Source: Verrucomicrobiaceae bacterium E54
Lineage (GTDB): Bacteria; Verrucomicrobiota; Verrucomicrobiia; Verrucomicrobiales; Akkermansiaceae
DNA length: 35,161 nt
Direction: 5' to 3'
Assembly: GCA_022548915.1 (NCBI GenBank)
Contig: JAKZES010000055.1
Coordinates: forward strand, 1 to 35,161
Numbering within the stretch: position 1 is the first letter of the stretch; every line of letters starts with the position of its first letter. The notes under the pieces are model-generated. The model did no database searches. It saw nothing but the letters and a program-made list of their open reading frames with translations, and was not told the origin of the DNA. Positions 10,101 to 17,255 of this stretch are shown piece after piece. The translations under genes were made by a program, and so were the position numbers.

Positions 10101-10800
10101 ACTTCTGGATGTTGGGCAGCACCTCGGCATCGCCGGTGCGCAGATAGTATTCGCACAGCGGCACCCCGCCGAAACCCAGGAACCAGGCGTAGTTGCTCGG
10201 GTTCTTCGCACCTCGGGCCCACTCGCCCACGACCGCGAGATCCTTCTCGTCACCGGTCGAAAGCAGGAAGGTCATCCCGATGTCCCCGATTCCCTTGTTG
10301 CCTTCCGGGCTGGCGATGTAGTCGGCGAGGCCCCGCACGATCTTGTCCGACTTCGGGCAATCCAGCGGCCAGCTCTCGCTATAGGCCCCCAGGACCGGCA
10401 GCGTCACCACGACCGGCTCGGACTGATCCTTGATCTTGAACTCCAGCTTGCCGTTGCTCGCCTCCGCTTCCCCAAGAATCCCGGCCAGTTGGATCCGGGG
10501 ATCGATGTCCTTGAGGACCTGGCCATTGATCGACTCGATGACCTGCCCCTTCTCCAGCTTGCCGGTCGCGGCCGCAGGCGAGCCTTCCTCGATATTCTTG
10601 ATCCGCATCGTGAAGGCCGGCTGGATCAACTCGATCCCCATGCCGACCGGCCCGAAGCGATCGATCGTCTGGAGGGACTTCTCCTCGCCGGGCCGGGTGG
10701 AAAAGAGCGCGGGTTCCTTGTAGAAGGATTCCTCCCCGGGACATGGGAGTGCCTGGAGGCAAAGGAGAGCGAGGGCCGGAACGATTGTTTTCATGGGCAT
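7180..10800 (-). CDS. Large secreted DUF6288-type protein (PDZ, alpha-toroid-like and HEAT regions)
   Basis: This 1206-residue protein begins MPMKTIVPALALLCLQALPCPG; translation may start at either Met (10800 or 10794), both giving a signal peptide. Residues about 45-135 read as a PDZ-like domain (GMGIELI, EEGSPAAATGKLEKGQVIESINGQ). About 150-430 contain repeated helix-rich, glycine-rich segments such as NYAWFLGFGGVPLCEYYL and TYGMGHLNAAGTAV, resembling an alpha/alpha toroid. About 550-720 are HEAT-like repeats. The C-terminal third has a beta-rich section, including a segment about residues 905-1000 that looks like a carbohydrate-binding or galactose-binding-like fold. I recall this architecture from PVC proteins annotated DUF6288; function is unknown. 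It heads a two-gene unit with the SGNH hydrolase and probably acts on the same substrate. Confidence 0.8.
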   Translation of the reverse strand: MPMKTIVPALALLCLQALPCPGEESFYKEPALFSTRPGEEKSLQTIDRFGPVGMGIELIQPAFTMRIKNIEEGSPAAATGKLEKGQVIESINGQVLKDIDPRIQLAGILGEAEASNGKLEFKIKDQSEPVVVTLPVLGAYSESWPLDCPKSDKIVRGLADYIASPEGNKGIGDIGMTFLLSTGDEKDLAVVGEWARGAKNPSNYAWFLGFGGVPLCEYYLRTGDAEVLPNIQKWVDSAVAGQYNDAWAGRGGVPSVTYGMGHLNAAGTAVVTFLLLAKECGADVPEHALLGALRHFYRYSGRGGNPYGDGRPECGFVDNGKNGNLAFAMAAAAALTPDGENSVYAAARDVNAKTSFYTTSFMLHGHTGGGIGEIWRSSSMGLMRDKQPTQYRDFMDQRRWHYELSRRHDGSFGILGGGGYDVEKWGVAYGWAYTVPRKKLRIFGAPPTKYSKPYKLPEQPWGTEADNDFLSLEAVPDAEGKKADLSGETLATAASIPFLRKFHGPGTVSDELIRYYIHHQDYVIRQIAAAKVLGVNRGYIGWREPGGEARPELMMEFLQSKSPRIRRAMFSALDTALVKEKMTDLLTDEVIDLAVKAVADPEESWWVKDACLHVIGRAPADKVVPHVDLLLSYLDHSEWWLRNAAMMALTPAAADERTYRKVLPPIGELIRTNQRSALTLGLLHPIRDRLREAAPEVQQLAVETLEESYTGYAGVKTAPGGQDIASTLDSHLEYIAGSLADVPGGLDVLYRIARERYPDEILPYKEFFLAADPSQFGPELKKAITPIITDELIPEFVGRNRKRLGPLAALEVQNIVCGGRSDPMDQLVGLHERAGNSDYDWRMFLDLHEAEWAYHTFDPIPSEQVPFDQLTCRYRPVTLPKGMEAWFSRDFDAAAAGWKTGRSPFGNYMGKIPDGPFSKCSDQCVGPVCFGATPIHTLWDKEVLLMRGTFDVPPLKDGHRYRMRVNHAVHVGNGNGYGIWINGKPFIEHDRTINRGGGEQPYGAFVTKEWVDEFNKGEVTIALKSFIRYNDKRDAKPTERIPQGRISLILEEQKLPPTGDDLVRKSATVVPMLSTEWQAAQFSDSDEERENAPMFRWDGEFVANPGVMDSWKLIGEVPTIDEFDPGKPRNPRNPAFGDITLGNGGTTDDPIRIWSGDHLMDLERYQALRMKPKTVNGTDYLFIERGDFSNRHKEGWSSPLLVFERD

Positions 10801-10871
10801 TCAGCAGCATAACGCCGATTCGCCCCCGAACCTTCCATCGAAGGAGGTCATTCCGGTCGCCCGGGACGGGC

Positions 10872-11600
10872 TCACTTCACCGCCTGATACTCGCTGAAAA
10901 TGCCCAGATCCGCCCGACGCTTCACGTCCCTGAAACCGGCCGCATCGATCGCTTCCAGAATCTCCGCCGGTGGCACACAGGCATCGATGGTCTCCCAGTA
11001 GTAGACCATCATTTCCCGCGCGTCTTCACTCCCGGTCACCAGCTTGGAAACCGCCGGAATGAGGTCCCTGAAGTAGAACTTCGAAAACGCCAGCCCGACC
11101 TTGCTCTTCGGACGGGTGATTTCCAGAATGCAGATTTTCCCGCCGGGTCTGAGAACCCGGTGGTACTCGCGGAAGGTGTCCAGCAGGTTGTCGACGTGAC
11201 GCAGGGCGTATCCCATGGACAGGAAATCGAAGCTCTCGTCCCCGGCCGGCAGGTTCTCGGCGTTGCCCTCCTTGAACTCGATGTCGCTGTATTTCCTGGC
11301 CTCCGCCATCATCCCGGCATTCGGATCCACGCCGAGCACGGATCCCGTTTTCCCCACCAGTTCAATCGCCGCCCGGGTCACCGCGCCGGTGCCGCATGCC
11401 ACATCGATCACCTTCATTCCGGGCTCGAGACCCGCGCGCTTCAGCGCCGCCCGCCGGTAAACATGGCCGGTCCCGAAAAACCCGACCTTGCCAATGGTCT
11501 CGTAGTGCGGTGCTCCGCGCTCGAAGAGGCTGTGAACATACTCCGGCTTATCCAGCTTGGATTCGTATCGACCGGCAATGGCCTCGTGCGGGGAACTCAT
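10872..11600 (-). CDS. UbiE/COQ5-family SAM-dependent methyltransferase
   Basis: The protein has 242 residues. The start at 11600 (MSSPHEAIAGRY) was chosen over the longer frame to 11738 because the extra N-terminal part is low-quality and the family homology begins after it. YVHSLFERGAPHYE at 21-34 matches the UbiE-family N terminus. Motif I is VIDVACGTG (64-72) and the acidic residue binding SAM ribose is in GVDPNAGMM (90-98). YALRHVDN (131-138) and LRPGGKICILEITRP (150-164) are typical of class I methyltransferases in the ubiquinone/menaquinone group. A demethylmenaquinone methylation role is possible, but no other quinone gene is near, so the substrate is left open. It stands alone between the DUF6288 gene and the response regulator. 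Confidence 0.85.
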   Translation of the reverse strand: MSSPHEAIAGRYESKLDKPEYVHSLFERGAPHYETIGKVGFFGTGHVYRRAALKRAGLEPGMKVIDVACGTGAVTRAAIELVGKTGSVLGVDPNAGMMAEARKYSDIEFKEGNAENLPAGDESFDFLSMGYALRHVDNLLDTFREYHRVLRPGGKICILEITRPKSKVGLAFSKFYFRDLIPAVSKLVTGSEDAREMMVYYWETIDACVPPAEILEAIDAAGFRDVKRRADLGIFSEYQAVK

Positions 11601-11792
11601 AGGCGCAGGGAAAAGACCCCGGAAACCCGCCCAAGCCAAGCCCAATCGGGTCATTTGCCCCCGGGCCGGATTGCGGAGCAAAGACGAATACTCACGGAAA
11701 TGGCCGCGGGGCGGGACGCGAACTCCATCGACTCCCACAACCGCTCACTGCTCCGCAACTGCCCCGGCAGGGACAAGCTCCGGCATCCCACT

Positions 11793-12452
11793 TCATCCCG
11801 CGTCCGGATGCTCTCCGGTTTCCACCCAGCGGACCGCGTAGCGCATCAACTCCGCCGAATCGGCGAGGCCGAGTTTCTCGCGGATGTGTGTGCGGTGGGC
11901 ATCGACGGTCCGTGAGCTGATGCCGAGCTTGTCTCCAATCTCGTGGGCATCCCCTCCCCGGCCGATCAACTCGAACACCTCGAACTCCCGATCGGTCAAG
12001 CTCTGCATACCCGTCTTGGAGTTGTGCGCCCCGCCGCCGGACAGACCGCCGAGGATATGCGAAGATGCCTCGACACTCAGCGCGATCTGCCCCTCCAGCA
12101 CCCTGCGCATCGCTCCCACGAGCTGGCTCTTCGGAGCTCCCTTCATGACATAGCCGCGGGCTCCCGCCCGGATCACCCGCTCCGCGTAGAGCGCCTCGTC
12201 ATGCACCGAAAGCACGAGCACCCGGACCTCGGGACACAGGGCGAGCAGATCCTTCAGCAACTCGAGGCCGTTGCTGTCGGGCAACGACATGTCGAGAAGC
12301 ACCAGATCCGGCCGACACTTCGGGATTTCCGCCAGCGCCTCGCCTCCGGTCCCCGCCTGTCCACAGACCTCGAATCCTTCCTCGCCTTCGAGAAGGTGGA
12401 TCAATCCGTCCCGGAGAAGGGAATGGTCGTCAACGATGAATACGGTGGTCAT
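11793..12452 (-). CDS. NarL/LuxR-type response regulator
   Basis: This 219-residue protein has a receiver domain at about 1-118 with the acidic pair D8-D9, phospho-acceptor D54 (VLLDMSLPD), the switch residue S82 (VLVLSVHD) and K104 (GYVMKGAP). Residues about 148-212 are a LuxR-type helix-turn-helix: LTDREFEVFELIGRGGDAHEIGDKLGISSRTVDAHRTHIREKLG. It should be a DNA-binding output partner of a HisKA_3 kinase. The hybrid kinase at 14097-16103, 1.6 kb away, is the only kinase in the window and belongs to the right class, so pairing is plausible though not shown. It is divergent from the first tandem-BOF gene, whose upstream region it shares. Confidence 0.95.
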   Translation of the reverse strand: MTTVFIVDDHSLLRDGLIHLLEGEEGFEVCGQAGTGGEALAEIPKCRPDLVLLDMSLPDSNGLELLKDLLALCPEVRVLVLSVHDEALYAERVIRAGARGYVMKGAPKSQLVGAMRRVLEGQIALSVEASSHILGGLSGGGAHNSKTGMQSLTDREFEVFELIGRGGDAHEIGDKLGISSRTVDAHRTHIREKLGLADSAELMRYAVRWVETGEHPDAG

Positions 12453-12778
12453 GACCGGGGATGGGAAGGGGGCAAGCCAGGGGCCCCAACAATGCCCAAG
12501 TCATGGTGTATCGGCCAAGACTATAGTTTCAAACCCCCGCCGGGGCCCTCCTGCCGAACCCCAACCAGAGCACCCCTAGTGATTCTTCGTACGCACGGGC
12601 GGTTTGGTCACTAAAGTGCCACTGCGTGCTCCCCGATTTCACTCACCAACGGTGGCCTTATGCTGAACACGAACCCGCAAGCCCCCGGCATTCACCGCCG
12701 GGAACCGGACGGAAGAAAGTTCCCCCGGTGGACTTGCTCCGGCCCCTCCGGGCCGGAAACCCACAACCTGAAATAGCC
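12453..12778. other. Intergenic region between response regulator and first BOF protein gene
   Basis: These 326 bases separate two divergent genes. The only element I can support is the 17-base motif at 12577-12593, shared with the upstream region of the paralogue at 17670. A GC-rich palindromic patch lies near 12535-12550. No open frame starting within this stretch looks real, and no clear sigma-70 promoter is seen. Confidence 0.6.
12577..12593 (+). promoter_or_regulatory. Shared upstream element, copy 1
   Basis: TAGTGATTCTTCGTACG lies 186 bp upstream of the first tandem-BOF gene. It matches 15 of 17 bases of TAGTGATCTTTCGTACG at 17485-17501, which lies 169 bp upstream of the paralogue. Conservation at similar distances before two paralogues suggests a promoter or activator site; which regulator or sigma factor reads it is not known. 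Confidence 0.5.
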
Positions 12779-13420
12779 ATGAAGAAGAAAATGAAACTGA
12801 TGACCACCGCAGCCGCCACGACATCCCTGCTCGTCGGAGCCCCCACGGCGCTGGCTGCCAACCCGCAGACCGCACCGGAAGACAGCTGGGTGAGTGTTTC
12901 GGGCGAAGTCACGGATGTGACGCCCTCGACCTTCGACCTCAAGTATGATTCGGGAACGATCACCGTCGAGTTCGACGACTGGGATGCCGACGCCGATGCC
13001 TACAAGCTCGTCACCGGAGACAAGGTGACGGTGACCGGAAAGATCGACGATGGTCTGTTCGAGAAGCGCACGATCGAAGGTAGCAGCGTGTATGTTGATT
13101 CCATCAACACCTACTACTACGCCAGCGCCGCCGATGAGGAGGCCTTCGTTTCCGTGAAGACCCCGATTGACGGTGTCGCCACGGTTCTCCAGGGGAATGT
13201 GACGGCGATCACCGAGGACGACGAGTTCCAGATGATGGCCGGATCCACCCTCATCACGGTCGAAACCGAGGACATGTCCTACAATCCGCTCGATGACGAA
13301 GGATTCCAGAAGATCGAAGTGGGTGACCGCGTCAGCGTCAGCGGCCGTTTCGACAAGGACTTCCTCGAAGGATACGACCTCGTTGCCGACACGATCATCA
13401 CGCTCTCCAACAATGGCTGA
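12779..13420 (+). CDS. Secreted tandem BOF-like (OB-fold) protein, paralogue 1
   Basis: The 213-residue protein starts MKKKMKLMTTAAATTSLLVG and has a signal peptide with likely cleavage after ALA (about 24-26). The ATG at 12779 was chosen for this; the frame is open from 12626. Two OB-fold-like repeats follow. Repeat 1 (about 36-108) runs WVSVSGEVTDV, ITVEFDDWDAD, GDKVTVTGKIDDGLFEK, VYVDSI. Repeat 2 (about 135-210) runs LQGNVTAI, ITVETEDMSYNP, GDRVSVSGRFDKDFLEG, ADTIITL. The pattern W..v.G.V, VE.DDWD, GD.V.v.G..D resembles the YgiW/BOF stress-tolerance family (PF04076), but doubled and acidic. Paralogous to 17670-18314, with the block MSYNPxDDEGFQKIEVGDRVSV almost identical. A periplasmic, possibly metal- or ligand-binding role is only an inference. 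Confidence 0.85.
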   Translation: MKKKMKLMTTAAATTSLLVGAPTALAANPQTAPEDSWVSVSGEVTDVTPSTFDLKYDSGTITVEFDDWDADADAYKLVTGDKVTVTGKIDDGLFEKRTIEGSSVYVDSINTYYYASAADEEAFVSVKTPIDGVATVLQGNVTAITEDDEFQMMAGSTLITVETEDMSYNPLDDEGFQKIEVGDRVSVSGRFDKDFLEGYDLVADTIITLSNNG

Positions 13421-13473
13421 GCCCAGATCCCGGCCCGGTCGATTGCATCGGCCGGATTTCCAACCCGACCGGA

Positions 13474-13502
13474 ATCCCGGCCGCGCACTCCGCGGTCGGG
13501 AT
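13474..13502 (+). terminator. GC-rich hairpin after first BOF gene
   Basis: ATCCCGGCCGCG (13474-13485) and CGCGGTCGGGAT (13491-13502) form a 12-bp stem with one G-U pair and a 5-base loop, about 54 bp after the stop codon. The following T-content is low, so termination efficiency is uncertain. The paralogous gene at 17670 is also followed by such a hairpin. Confidence 0.5.
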
Positions 13503-13673
13503 CTCCCGTTCCCCATACCCCTTTCCCCAATGCCTTCCGCCTGCTTCATCCGCCGCTCGTTTCATGCCTGGCTTTTCAGCTGCGCACACCCCGCAAATCC
13601 ACGAACCCGTCAACGTCGCCGCAGACCCGAACGGCGTCCCAAGTCAGGTCGCTAACACCAACCAACCAATTCC

Positions 13674-14060
13674 ATGACTCTTGAATCCAAAGCACTTCGC
13701 CTGACCGAAACCCGTGGCGGGAGAATCCTGTCCGTCGGCATTCAGGGCCAGCTCGACAAGGGCGACTACGAGACCTTCGTCCCGGAAGTCGAGCGGCTCA
13801 TCCGGACTCACGGCAAGATTCGACTGGTGGTCGAACTGGAGAATTTCAACGGATGGGATACCGGCGGCCTTTGGGAGGACATCAAGTTCGACATCAAGCA
13901 CTTCACCGACATCGAACGGATTGCCATCGTCGGGGACGAAGCCTGGGAACGCGGCATGGCCCTGTTCTGCAAGCCCTTCACCAAGGCGGAGGTCAAATTC
14001 TTCGGGCCGGACCAGCGCGAGGAGGCCCATCACTGGGTGGCTGCCGACCTCTCGAACTGA
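13674..14060 (+). CDS. SpoIIAA-like (STAS/CRAL-TRIO-like) protein
   Basis: This 128-residue soluble protein matches the SpoIIAA-like family (PF11964): GRILSVGIQGQLDKGDYETF near residues 16-35, IRLVVELENFNGWDTGGLWED at about 49-69, HFTDIERIAIVGDEAWER at about 76-93, then KPFTKAEVKFF and the terminal REEAHHWVA. Members fold like anti-sigma antagonists but lack a proven phosphorylated serine; some bind lipids or act in membrane-associated stress responses. It lies 253 bp after the first BOF gene on the same strand and converges on the hybrid kinase, with 36 bp between stop codons. The start at 13674 is the only sensible Met. A role in the local stress regulation is inferred from context only. 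Confidence 0.88.
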   Translation: MTLESKALRLTETRGGRILSVGIQGQLDKGDYETFVPEVERLIRTHGKIRLVVELENFNGWDTGGLWEDIKFDIKHFTDIERIAIVGDEAWERGMALFCKPFTKAEVKFFGPDQREEAHHWVAADLSN

Positions 14061-14096
14061 AGGAAATCGTGGTGCCATTCCGCGGCAGCGCAGGCC

Positions 14097-16103
14097 TCAT
14101 CCGGACTCACCCCCGTCGAAGGAATCGAGAATCGTTTTGATCAGGCCTCCGGCGTCCGCGTCCTTCTTCAGGAAATGAGAGGCACCGGCCTCGATCATCA
14201 CCTCCCCCAACTCGGCGCGATCGTGCAGGGAAAGACCGATGATGACGACCTCCGGCATCTTTTCGGCAATCTGCCGGGTCGCCTCGATGCCGTTGAGCCG
14301 GGGCATCGAGATGTCCATGATGACGACGTGCGGTCGAAGCCGACGGGTCAGCTCGATGGCCTCTTCGCCGTTCGAAGCCTCAGCGACGACATCCATTCTC
14401 GAATCGGCCGACAATAGCCGGGCGATGCCCTCACGCACCATCTGGTGGTCGTCGGCCAGAAGCACACGGAGCACCCCTCCGGAAGGCATGGAGCGGCGGC
14501 GGCCCCGGGTTTTGCGCGAGTTGTCAGCGGTAAACCTTTCATCCGCCCTGGGTTCCGAGGAAACGAGAGGCGCGCGGATCCGGAACCGTGCCCCCTCGCC
14601 GGGAGCGGATTCGATCTCCATGCTGCCCCCGAAGGCCTCGATCCTCTCACGCGTGTTGAAGAGTCCGAAACCGTCACTTTGTTTCCGGATCTCCGCGGGA
14701 TCGAAACCTTTGCCCTCGTCTTCGACTTCAAGAAGAAGGGAGCCCCCCTTGCGGCTGACCGAGACCCACGCCGGCGAGCCTCCGGCGTGCTTGGCAGCAT
14801 TGAAGAGGAGCTCGCGCACGGAACAAAAGAGCAGCGTCCGCAGGTTCTCACCCATCTCGTCGAGGTCTCCCTCGAACCGGATCCGCACGTCGAGCCGGTG
14901 ATGTTCCTCCATCCAGCGGGCAAGCCAGCCGAGGGCGTCGGTGAATGATCCCTCGCGCAAGACCGGCGGACTCAGCTCGCTCACCATCATGCGGGACTTC
15001 CGCAGCACCTGGTCGAGGATTTCGGATATCGAATCCAGCTCGCCGGACGAAGGCACCTGATCCGGCTCCGGCAATCTCATCTTGGCGGCCACCAGCAACT
15101 GCTGGAGGTCGTCATGGATCAGCCGGGCCAGCTTGCGGCGGGCACGCTGCTCGGCGTTGGTCATCTGGCTGGCAAGCAGGCGCAGGTCCGCCGCCTTCTC
15201 CTCGGCAACGGCGGTGCGCTCGGCGACCTTCTCCTCGAGCCGGTCGGTCGCCTCCGCAAGCTGCTCTTCCGCCTCACGGCGCTCGGTGATGTCCTCGATC
15301 ATCGCATGGAAGCCAAGGACCTCTCCGGCGTGGTCGATGCGGGGAATATAATGGACCCGGACTTGCCGTGGCGGCCCGTGCCGGTAGGGAAGATCGGCCT
15401 CGAAGCACACGCTTTCGCCAGCCATCACCCTGCGAATTTCGGGCTCGAGGCGGCCCAAGACCTCCTTGCCGAGCACATTTTCCAGCTTGCGACCGATGAC
15501 CTCCCCACGTTCGAGCCCGAACCACTCGCGGTAGCGCGCGTTGCAGTAGCGGTAGGTGAGATTGCGGTCCACTTCGGCGACCAGCACCGGAATGGCGTCG
15601 GTGAGCTGCCGGAGGTCCTGCTCGCGCTGCTCCAACCGGTGGTCGACTTTTCGTAGCGGGGTGACGTCGGTGAAAGTGACCACCACGCCCTGCCTCCTCC
15701 TGGTTCCCTCGGCGCGCCACGGCAAGACCCGGCGCGTGACGCTCCGGCCGCCCGCGTTGCGGACCTCGCACTCGACCGGGACGCCGGTTTCAAGCACGCT
15801 CCTCGCGTCGTCGACGAGCTCGGGATCATTGGCCCGCGTGGCCAGTTCGCTGATCGGCTCGCCTTCGTCCGGCGGGATGATGTCATGCAGCCTGGCACCT
15901 GTCGGAGTCAACCGACGGATCCGGAGACCCGTGTCGAGGAAGATGGCAACGATCCCGGCGCTTTCGAGCAAGCTGTGGAGATCCTTGTTGAGCCATCTCA
16001 GCTCATCGACCTTCTCCATGAGTTGGGCGTTGGCGGAGTTCAGCTTCTCGTTGAGCACCTGCAACTCCCCGCGTGAGGGCCCCAGCTCACCGTTCTCCGA
16101 CAT
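14097..16103 (-). CDS. Hybrid HisKA_3 sensor kinase with two PAS regions and C-terminal receiver
   Basis: The 668-residue protein starts at the ATG at 16103, with GAGGGGGTG just upstream; a GTG at 16106 is the alternative. Domain order: coiled coil (about 13-47), a PAS domain like that of CheB/CheR fusion proteins (LLESAGIVAIFLDTGLRIRRLTP, about 46-155), a second PAS (about 165-275, with YCNARYREWFGLERGEVIGR), coiled coil (about 275-318), HisKA_3 with phospho-acceptor H330 (RLIHDDLQQLL), HATPase with N435 (ELLFNAAKHA) and D462 (EDEGKGFD), then a receiver (about 544-662) with D551/D552, D597 and K646. There is no membrane segment or HTH, so it is a cytosolic hybrid kinase that should phosphorylate itself and NarL-type regulators. 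It lies downstream of the REC-only gene on the same strand. Confidence 0.93.
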   Translation of the reverse strand: MSENGELGPSRGELQVLNEKLNSANAQLMEKVDELRWLNKDLHSLLESAGIVAIFLDTGLRIRRLTPTGARLHDIIPPDEGEPISELATRANDPELVDDARSVLETGVPVECEVRNAGGRSVTRRVLPWRAEGTRRRQGVVVTFTDVTPLRKVDHRLEQREQDLRQLTDAIPVLVAEVDRNLTYRYCNARYREWFGLERGEVIGRKLENVLGKEVLGRLEPEIRRVMAGESVCFEADLPYRHGPPRQVRVHYIPRIDHAGEVLGFHAMIEDITERREAEEQLAEATDRLEEKVAERTAVAEEKAADLRLLASQMTNAEQRARRKLARLIHDDLQQLLVAAKMRLPEPDQVPSSGELDSISEILDQVLRKSRMMVSELSPPVLREGSFTDALGWLARWMEEHHRLDVRIRFEGDLDEMGENLRTLLFCSVRELLFNAAKHAGGSPAWVSVSRKGGSLLLEVEDEGKGFDPAEIRKQSDGFGLFNTRERIEAFGGSMEIESAPGEGARFRIRAPLVSSEPRADERFTADNSRKTRGRRRSMPSGGVLRVLLADDHQMVREGIARLLSADSRMDVVAEASNGEEAIELTRRLRPHVVIMDISMPRLNGIEATRQIAEKMPEVVIIGLSLHDRAELGEVMIEAGASHFLKKDADAGGLIKTILDSFDGGESG

Positions 16104-16164
16104 CACCCCCTCGTTCTAGGTCTTGAATTGCTCATTGAAAGTCCCGAGTTCCCCATCGTGCGCT

Positions 16165-16184
16165 GGTGAACCTCGCAGTTCACC
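16165..16184. promoter_or_regulatory. Short inverted repeat upstream of the kinase gene
   Basis: GGTGAAC (16165-16171) and GTTCACC (16178-16184) form a perfect 7-bp inverted repeat with a 6-base spacer, about 60 bp before the kinase start codon. It could be an operator or a small hairpin in the intergenic part of a two-gene transcript. No more can be said from sequence. Confidence 0.35.
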
Positions 16185-16253
16185 CGTGGTTGCCTCAACC
16201 AAACCGCCGGTTGTGGGCCCGCTGCCAATGGACGCGCCTGGAGAATTGTGGGA

Positions 16254-16679
16254 TCACTCAGACCCGCTCCGGGCAACCGAGCGGACCGTTTCGCGAATGA
16301 CCGAGGCAGGTGCCGACTTCACGACGAAGGCCCTGGCACCCGCGCGTTCCATCATTCGTCGCAGCATCGGTTCGCTGTCGTACATCGATAAGCCGAGAAC
16401 CCCCACGTCGGGGCAGCACTCGGAGATTCTCCAGGTCGCCTCAATCCCGTTCATTTCGGGCATTGAGACGTCCATGATTACGACGTCGGGCAGGAGCCTC
16501 CGGCACTCCTCCACGGCCTCCCTGCCGTCCCGGGCCTCGCCTACAACCTCGAAATCCGCCCACTTCGAGAGCATCTGCTTCAGCGCGATGCGGACTTCGG
16601 GATGGTCATCCGCCAGAAGGATCCGAATTCCCCGGTCCCCACCACCCCCGGCAGGTCGACTGCGATGATCAGAACTCAT
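16254..16679 (-). CDS. Stand-alone receiver (REC-only) response regulator
   Basis: The 141-residue protein begins MSSDHRSRPAGGGGDRGIRILLADD. I chose this start because the receiver fold begins right after it; the frame runs open to 16898 with low-complexity residues. Key residues are D24/D25, phospho-acceptor D70 (VVIMDVSMPEMNGIE), S98 (GLSMYD) and K121 (AFVVKSAP). It ends after the receiver, with no HTH, so it cannot bind DNA itself. Its receiver resembles that of the hybrid kinase more than a CheY (both share MDxSMPxxNGIEAT). It lies 150 bp upstream of the kinase on the same strand and may be an intermediate, a phosphate sink or a protein-interaction output in the same pathway. Confidence 0.9.
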   Translation of the reverse strand: MSSDHRSRPAGGGGDRGIRILLADDHPEVRIALKQMLSKWADFEVVGEARDGREAVEECRRLLPDVVIMDVSMPEMNGIEATWRISECCPDVGVLGLSMYDSEPMLRRMMERAGARAFVVKSAPASVIRETVRSVARSGSE

Positions 16680-16758
16680 CTCATGCCAAGCCGTTTCAAG
16701 CCGCTGCCGGGAAGGGACGGGTGTGTGGACGGGACGGAACGGGCGGGATGCCCGAAGT

Positions 16759-16995
16759 TCACATGGATCGGACGCCTCCGGGACCACCGAGGGATGACCC
16801 CCGCGCCTCGATCCAGTCGCGCGCGTCCTTCTCGGTCTCGTCGCGACCCTTTCCATAATGCTTCTGGAGGGTGCCGACCAGCTTGTCGAATTTGCCATCG
16901 ATCTGCTTGAGGTCGTCGTCGGTCAGCTTGGCCCAGCGGGACTTTACCTCCCCTTTGAGTTCCTTCCATCGGCCCTTGAGAATGTCGGTGTTCAT
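16759..16995 (-). CDS. CsbD-family stress protein
   Basis: This 78-residue hydrophilic protein matches the CsbD family (PF05532) along nearly its whole length: ILKGRWKELKGEVKSRWAKLTDDDLKQIDG is the conserved N-terminal part and KFDKLVGTLQKHYGKGRDETEKDARDWI the rest. The start at 16995 is the one that places this motif at the N terminus; the frame is open well upstream. CsbD proteins are abundant under general stress in many bacteria, but their molecular role is unknown. It lies between the REC-only regulator and the entericidin-like gene, all on the minus strand, which supports a stress-responsive unit. Confidence 0.93.
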   Translation of the reverse strand: MNTDILKGRWKELKGEVKSRWAKLTDDDLKQIDGKFDKLVGTLQKHYGKGRDETEKDARDWIEARGSSLGGPGGVRSM

Positions 16996-17063
16996 GATGT
17001 TGCGTGTTTTGGTGTTATTGGTTTCTGCTGGTGATTCGAAATGATCGGAATGAGGCGGTCTTG

Positions 17064-17255
17064 TCAGTCGCCGACCCTCTCGGCGGCTTCCTCGATGTGA
17101 TACCCGGCGTGTTGCACGTCTTCTCCGACGCCCTCGACAGTGTGGCAACCGGCCATGGTGATGATCCCTGCCAGGCATCCGAGACAGCCGAGTATCCGCT
17201 TCACGAAAGCTGCCGCGTCTGAATTCCTGCCGTCCATTGTCTGTTTTCTGTTCAT
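17064..17255 (-). CDS. Entericidin-like small lipoprotein
   Basis: The 63-residue protein has a signal region (FVKRILGCLGCLAGIITMAGC) with a lipobox-like MAGC ending at C37, followed by HTVEGVGEDVQHAGYHIEEAA. The pattern C-N/H-T-v-x-G-x-G-x-D-x-x-x-x-G is typical of the entericidin A/B family (PF08085), small lipoproteins linked to stationary phase and envelope stress. Only one such gene is visible; the paired entericidin A-type antidote of enterobacteria is not seen here. Cys24 and Cys27 within the signal region are unusual. It is divergent from the second BOF gene and 68 bp upstream of the CsbD gene on the same strand. Confidence 0.85.
   Translation of the reverse strand: MNRKQTMDGRNSDAAAFVKRILGCLGCLAGIITMAGCHTVEGVGEDVQHAGYHIEEAAERVGD

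Noticed and set aside
6709-10812. 1367-codon open frame on the plus strand opposite the SGNH and DUF6288 genes
   Set aside because: Composition is that of antisense reading in high-GC DNA, and it spans two separate well-supported genes on the other strand.
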